64,000 nucleotides of DNA from Thermoguttaceae bacterium (GTDB lineage Bacteria; Planctomycetota; Planctomycetia; Pirellulales; Thermoguttaceae), in NCBI GenBank assembly GCA_017447865.1, contig JAFSMO010000041.1, positions 1 to 64,000 of the forward strand, written 5' to 3'. The translations under genes and the position numbers were made by a program. Shown one piece after another: positions 60,004 to 64,000 of this stretch (the stretch's first letter is position 1; every line of letters starts with the position of its first letter). The notes beneath the pieces were generated by a model that saw nothing but the letters and a program-made list of their open reading frames with translations, was not told where the DNA came from and ran no database searches.

Positions 60004-60029
60004 TAAAACAAAGGCCGCAGCCTGCGGTC
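60004..60029 (-). terminator. Probable terminator of rpoD
   Basis: On the minus strand GACCGCAG pairs with CTGCGGCC (one mismatch), followed by TTTGTTTT. Confidence 0.6.
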
Positions 60030-60116
60030 TGGTTCGGGGAAAATGAAACTCACGCTTCTTTTCCCTGCGAGCCGAAACGCCGACTACGGACCTCTTCTCT
60101 GTACTAAAAGCCAGAA

Positions 60117-61844
60117 TCAGCCAACTTTTTCCAGGAAACCGATCAGTTGCTGGCACCGGTTCGGCTGCTGGAGTTTCTTCATGGCTTTCGTTTCGATCTG
60201 GCGGATACGCTCACGAGTCACATGGAAGATTTTCCCCAGTTCCTCAAGGGTGTAGCAGTACCCGTTATCAAGTCCGTAGCGCAAGCGGATGATGCGGCGT
60301 TCACGGGGCGAAAGCGTCATGAGAATGGAATCCAGTTTTTCATGAAGCATCTCATTCGAGGCGGCGTGCTCGGGCCCTTCCGTGTGCGGGTCGTTCACGA
60401 ATTCATTGAAGCAGTTCTCGTCATTATCGCCGATCGGGCGGTCGAGGCTGATCGGGTTGCGGGAGAAATTAGTGACCCGATTGTAGTCTTCGATGGAAAG
60501 TTTCGCGGCTTTGGCGGCTTCCTCCTGGGTCGGCTCGCGGCCAAGGATCTGCTGGAGGTCCTGCTGGGAGTGACGCATTTTCGTCATCAGATCGATCATG
60601 TGCACCGGAATGCGGATGGTCCGGGCCTGCTCGGAAATGGCGCGAGTAATTGCCTGACGGATCCACCAGGTCGCGTAGGTCGAAAATTTGTTTCCGCGGC
60701 GGTACTCGTATTTGTCAACGGCGCGCATCAGGCCGGTGTTCCCTTCCTGGATCAGGTCCAGGAAACTCAGGCCGCGATTCCGGAACCGTTTCGCCACGGA
60801 AACGACCAGACGCAGGTTCCCGCAGGAAAGCTGGCTCTTCGCGTCTTCGTATTCCTTGCAGCACTGTTTCATGTAGGCCACGCGGCGCGATAAACCCACC
60901 GGGCTGTCGTGCGTGAGCATCATTAAATTGTAAAGTTCCCGCCGCAGCTGATGACGGCGCAGGGGAGAAAGGGTCGATTTGCCGGTCCGGAGCTGATTGC
61001 GCAATTCCATCATCCGGTTTGCAAGTTGCTCAAGCTGCGTCGTCATGGCGTGGATCCGGCGCGTGCGGAGGCTTAATTCCTCAACGAGGCGGATCATCTT
61101 GCGGCGAGTATTGAGGAACTGGGTTCGCGCTTCACGTTTTTCCCCAGCGGAAATTTTGTGAGAAATCATTTTCCGGAAGCAGCGAGTGCTTCGGCGTGAA
61201 AGTGCATCCAGAGTCGCCAGATTTTCCGGCATACGAGCCATGATTTGCTCTTTGCTCAGACCTTCGGTCATGGAAACTTTAATGGTGCGGTCGAACGGAA
61301 GATGCCCGCGGTAGACTTTTTTTAGAGTGTTGATCGTGTGGCGCATGGAGACGAAACTCTTCAGAATCGCGCAGCGGAATTTTTTGCGCAGCTTCTCGAT
61401 TTTACGAGCGAGCATCATTTCTTCTTCACGGGAAAGAAGCGGAATGTCCGACATGTCGGACATGTAAACGCGAACGGGATCCGCCCCGGTCCTGGGAGTG
61501 GGTTCCTCTGGTATGTCGCTGAGGAAAAATGAACTGTTTTCGTCGTCGTAAAAATCGTCTTCGTCGCGTATGCGTGAGGTGGAGCTTATCGGGAGGTCGT
61601 TGGAATAGTCTTCAGAAAAGTCCAGTTCGTCCAAATTGGTATCCGGGCTGGTGTACGTCATTGGCTCCATCGCCTTTTCCAGGAGAAGGATCCCGGCTTT
61701 TTCAATGCTCTGGTAGATCTCCTGAATGTCGTACGCGCTGGGATTTTCAGAGGCGAAATGCTGCAACACCTCGCTGAAAGTCAAGCATCCCTGCTGTTTG
61801 CCGCGCTCGATTAAAGGCTGGACTTTTTCTTTTAGCAAATTCAT
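60117..61844 (-). CDS. rpoD: Primary sigma factor RpoD (sigma-70 family)
   Basis: A 575-residue group 1 sigma factor. The start at 61844 has AAGGAG seven bases upstream; a longer frame has none. Region 1.1 (about 1-75) is followed by an acidic stretch, region 1.2 ([22 protein letters not shown]), a long charged non-conserved region, region 2 ([58 protein letters not shown]), region 3, and region 4 with [17 protein letters not shown]. It directs most transcription, in keeping with the TTGACA/TATAAT promoters in the window. It follows dnaG, as in the classical rpsU-dnaG-rpoD operon. Confidence 0.96.
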   Translation of the reverse strand: MNLLKEKVQPLIERGKQQGCLTFSEVLQHFASENPSAYDIQEIYQSIEKAGILLLEKAMEPMTYTSPDTNLDELDFSEDYSNDLPISSTSRIRDEDDFYDDENSSFFLSDIPEEPTPRTGADPVRVYMSDMSDIPLLSREEEMMLARKIEKLRKKFRCAILKSFVSMRHTINTLKKVYRGHLPFDRTIKVSMTEGLSKEQIMARMPENLATLDALSRRSTRCFRKMISHKISAGEKREARTQFLNTRRKMIRLVEELSLRTRRIHAMTTQLEQLANRMMELRNQLRTGKSTLSPLRRHQLRRELYNLMMLTHDSPVGLSRRVAYMKQCCKEYEDAKSQLSCGNLRLVVSVAKRFRNRGLSFLDLIQEGNTGLMRAVDKYEYRRGNKFSTYATWWIRQAITRAISEQARTIRIPVHMIDLMTKMRHSQQDLQQILGREPTQEEAAKAAKLSIEDYNRVTNFSRNPISLDRPIGDNDENCFNEFVNDPHTEGPEHAASNEMLHEKLDSILMTLSPRERRIIRLRYGLDNGYCYTLEELGKIFHVTRERIRQIETKAMKKLQQPNRCQQLIGFLEKVG

Positions 61845-62043
61845 GTCATCTCCTTGCATCTTCCCTGATGCATTAAGGGTCCAATCGAAAATAAACCGTT
61901 TTTGTTCAGTGAAAAGTTTCACAATCAGCCGTGACTCTGCCCCTGGCTGATTAACGGAAGTTTGTTTTTGTGTTCGGAAACACCGAAGAAAACGCATTCA
62001 GGAACAAAATTTCTCCATCCTGGAGTCTGCCCCGATTTTTCAT

Positions 62044-64000
62044 CTATTCTTCAGTTTCTTCTGCTTCTTTAATCTCTTCGTTTTCTTCAGTCTTTTCAGT
62101 TGGAATTTCTGGCTGAATCCCACTCTTTCTCTGGGTTTCCAGAATGAGTTGATTCAACAAATCAATCTTCTGATCCCGGTTCAGTCTCGCCGAGTTGAAA
62201 ACCGAAAGGTCCTGCGGCTTGCGGCTGTTCAGGTGGAAAAGCGCAAAATTCGCCATGATCGGCTCCAAAAGCTCCCGGACCTGCTCCTCGGTTTTGTTCT
62301 CGCGGTTCCAAATGTTTTCCGCCTCCATTTCGACCAGCCAACGTTTCATCGACTGCGACTCGAACGAGGAAAGCACGTGCTCGAACGTGGGCTCCATTCC
62401 CTCGTCGGCCATCTCGCACATCCGAAGGAAAAACTCGCGTGCCGGAACGTAAAGGAAACGCTCGGGCGTCGTGTGGCTTCGGACTTCGCTCAAAAGTCCC
62501 GGCCAGACGAGCAGGATCTCGACGATTTCCTTCTCCCAGGCGTTGATCCGCCCGAAAATCTCCCAGTCCACCTCGTCGGCGTGCTCCTCAAACGCTTCCC
62601 GCGTCAGGAGGGTCGGTTCTGCCGCAAAGTCCTGGGGGTTGGAAACCTGAGCTTTGATTTGTGCCGCTTCGGACCCAGGAAGATCGGAATCTTCATAAAA
62701 CGTTTCTTCGCCGTCCGAATACGCCTCCGACTCATTATAAACCCGCGGGCCATCGGAATCGGGTACAGGCGAAGCGCCGGTTGAAGCCGGGAGGATCTGC
62801 TCCTGCGTTTCCTCATCCTGCTCGCGCATTTCCTGCCAGCGCTCGCGCATTTGGGCGTCGTGAAGCGCTTTGCCGCGGATCTCCTTCAGGCGGCGGCGGA
62901 GGAAATCCTCTGAGATCGAAAACGAAAACGCCAGCTGCTGGAGCATTTTTTCCTCGCGGAAGGAAAGCGTTCCGAAATCTTTCTCGCCGTTTTTGAGCGT
63001 ACCGCTCGCGATCAGCCCCAGCAGTTTGTCCAGCGCCTGCTCGGACTGGTGAATATTCGTGTAATCGAGGCCCTTCGTGTAAAGCTGAAAGGCGTGGGTC
63101 AGCGCGTCATTGCTCCGGGTTTGGATCAGATCCTCGAACTTTTCCGCCCCGTATTCCGTAAGGTATTCGGCGGGGTCGTCCTCCTCGGGAAGCGTCAGGA
63201 TCCGAACGTCCACCTTTTCCGCGACGAAAAGCTCCAAAACCTGCGCCGCGCGCTTCTGGCCCGGCTCGTCACCGTCCAGAACGAGGTAAATCTGGTCGGC
63301 CAGACGGTTCAAAATCTGAATGTGGTTGATCCCCAGTGCCGTTCCAAGGACCGCGACCGCCTCGGTAAAACCGTACTGATGCGCGATGATCGTGTCGGTG
63401 TAGCCCTCCATCACGAGGACCCGTTTTTTGTGGCGAATGGACGGTCTTGCAAGGTCCAGACCGTACAAAAGGCGGTGCTTTGAAAAAAGCGGCGTTTCCG
63501 GCGTATTTAAATATTTGGCCGACTCGTTCGACGTGGGAATTCCGGGAATCACGCGGCCGCCGATGCCGACGCTGCGCCCTTGAGCGTCATGGATCGGGAA
63601 AAGAAGCCGCCCGCGAAAACGCTCGTAAAGCGACTTGCGCTCCTCCGAAAAACCGAGGTAACCAGTCGTTCTCAGGTCTTTCAGGAGCGAGGAATTGCGG
63701 CCTGCGCGCTCTTTGAGCCAGTTCCACTCGTCCGGTGCGAAACCGATGCGGAATTTCCTGACGTTTTCCATCGAAATCCCGCGTTCGTTCAGGTAAGCAC
63801 GGGCCGGATGCGAGTCCGGAAGGCTCAAAAAGTACTCATGGTACTGCGTCTCCGCCCAGTTCGCGGCCTGGAAAAGCGCCTTTTTCCCGGAAAATGTGGA
63901 GTAGTCCGGCTCGTTTGAGGAATTGGCATCGCTTGGGGAATTCGTGGATTCCGAAGATCCATCCTGGGAGCCGCGCGCGGAGGAGAAATCAGAGTAAGGC
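62044..64000 (-). CDS. dnaG: DNA primase DnaG (5' end outside the window)
   Basis: The frame is open to the window edge, so the N-terminal zinc domain is missing. Visible are the RNA polymerase domain start (ALFQAANWAETQYHEYFLSLPDSHPARAYLNERGI), GRLLFPIHDAQGRSVGIGGR, the Toprim Glu in VMEGYTDTIIAHQYGF, and DGDEPGQKRAAQ with the metal-binding Asp pair. Before the core lies a Ser/Asn-rich stretch near 63870-64000, and an acidic, low-complexity insertion sits near residues 345-400 of the visible part, before the helicase-binding C-domain. The tail is Glu-rich (EKTEENEEIKEAEETEE). It makes RNA primers for replication. Confidence 0.94.
   Translation of the reverse strand, partial: PYSDFSSARGSQDGSSESTNSPSDANSSNEPDYSTFSGKKALFQAANWAETQYHEYFLSLPDSHPARAYLNERGISMENVRKFRIGFAPDEWNWLKERAGRNSSLLKDLRTTGYLGFSEERKSLYERFRGRLLFPIHDAQGRSVGIGGRVIPGIPTSNESAKYLNTPETPLFSKHRLLYGLDLARPSIRHKKRVLVMEGYTDTIIAHQYGFTEAVAVLGTALGINHIQILNRLADQIYLVLDGDEPGQKRAAQVLELFVAEKVDVRILTLPEEDDPAEYLTEYGAEKFEDLIQTRSNDALTHAFQLYTKGLDYTNIHQSEQALDKLLGLIASGTLKNGEKDFGTLSFREEKMLQQLAFSFSISEDFLRRRLKEIRGKALHDAQMRERWQEMREQDEETQEQILPASTGASPVPDSDGPRVYNESEAYSDGEETFYEDSDLPGSEAAQIKAQVSNPQDFAAEPTLLTREAFEEHADEVDWEIFGRINAWEKEIVEILLVWPGLLSEVRSHTTPERFLYVPAREFFLRMCEMADEGMEPTFEHVLSSFESQSMKRWLVEMEAENIWNRENKTEEQVRELLEPIMANFALFHLNSRKPQDLSVFNSARLNRDQKIDLLNQLILETQRKSGIQPEIPTEKTEENEEIKEAEETEE

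Overview
The window looks like chromosomal DNA of an anaerobic or microaerophilic, Gram-negative-type bacterium, most probably a member of the Planctomycetota. The inference rests on the mix of genes. There are two DUF1080-type secreted proteins, many signal-peptide proteins of no known family, a PEGA-domain lipoprotein, a Ser/Thr kinase and a PP2C phosphatase, TIM-barrel isomerase-like proteins (one with a twin-arginine leader), a csrA gene paired with a small gene, a class I superoxide reductase, and outer-membrane functions (kdsC, LptC/OstA-like protein, porin). No 16S rRNA gene or other decisive taxonomic marker is present, so the phylum call is inference. No phage, IS transposase, plasmid or CRISPR locus was seen.

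Layout. 1-6690: secreted glycosidase, PEGA lipoprotein, DUF1080 protein, NagD-type HAD phosphatase. 6685-14000: SppA protease, TIM-barrel protein, an ECF sigma factor with a membrane partner, a large secreted protein, an alpha-L-rhamnosidase. 14200-17500: a 32-residue basic protein, a FabZ-type dehydratase, TrmB, then twin lipoprotein-like peptides coupled to a radical SAM/SPASM enzyme. 17550-25500: PP2C phosphatase, MmpL-like RND exporter coupled to a condensation-fold acyltransferase, FolC, a small acidic protein. 25600-31350: csrA and partner, GalT, desulfoferrodoxin, a beta-propeller/cytochrome gene broken by an in-frame stop. 31800-38990: STN-esterase fusion, ThuA-like protein, flavoprotein, DUF1080 protein, kinase. 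39100-52500: SerC, porin, lipoproteins, CAP protein, TrmL, a sugar-related group (beta-hydroxyacid dehydrogenase, YhcH-like, glycosyltransferase, Gfo/Idh/MocA), tRNA-Val, and a PLP-fold protein without the catalytic lysine. 52700-64000: kdsC with a giant LptC/OstA-like protein, secreted proteins, double GNAT protein, and the macromolecular-synthesis pair rpoD-dnaG.

Three things stand out. First, two near-identical N-terminal lipoprotein-like peptides with repeated Cys-Tyr motifs sit directly upstream of, and overlap, a radical SAM/SPASM gene; this looks like a peptide-modification system. Second, the intergenic spaces carry several families of fold-back DNA: a 191-192 bp element with three hairpins whose stems co-vary between copies, elements with tandem 7-base arms, and elements with 9-base arms and perfect 44-base inverted repeats. 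Some of these supply the last codons and stop of the adjacent gene. Third, many promoters show TTGACA-like and TATAAT-like boxes 16-17 bases apart, often with a run of C directly before the -35 box.
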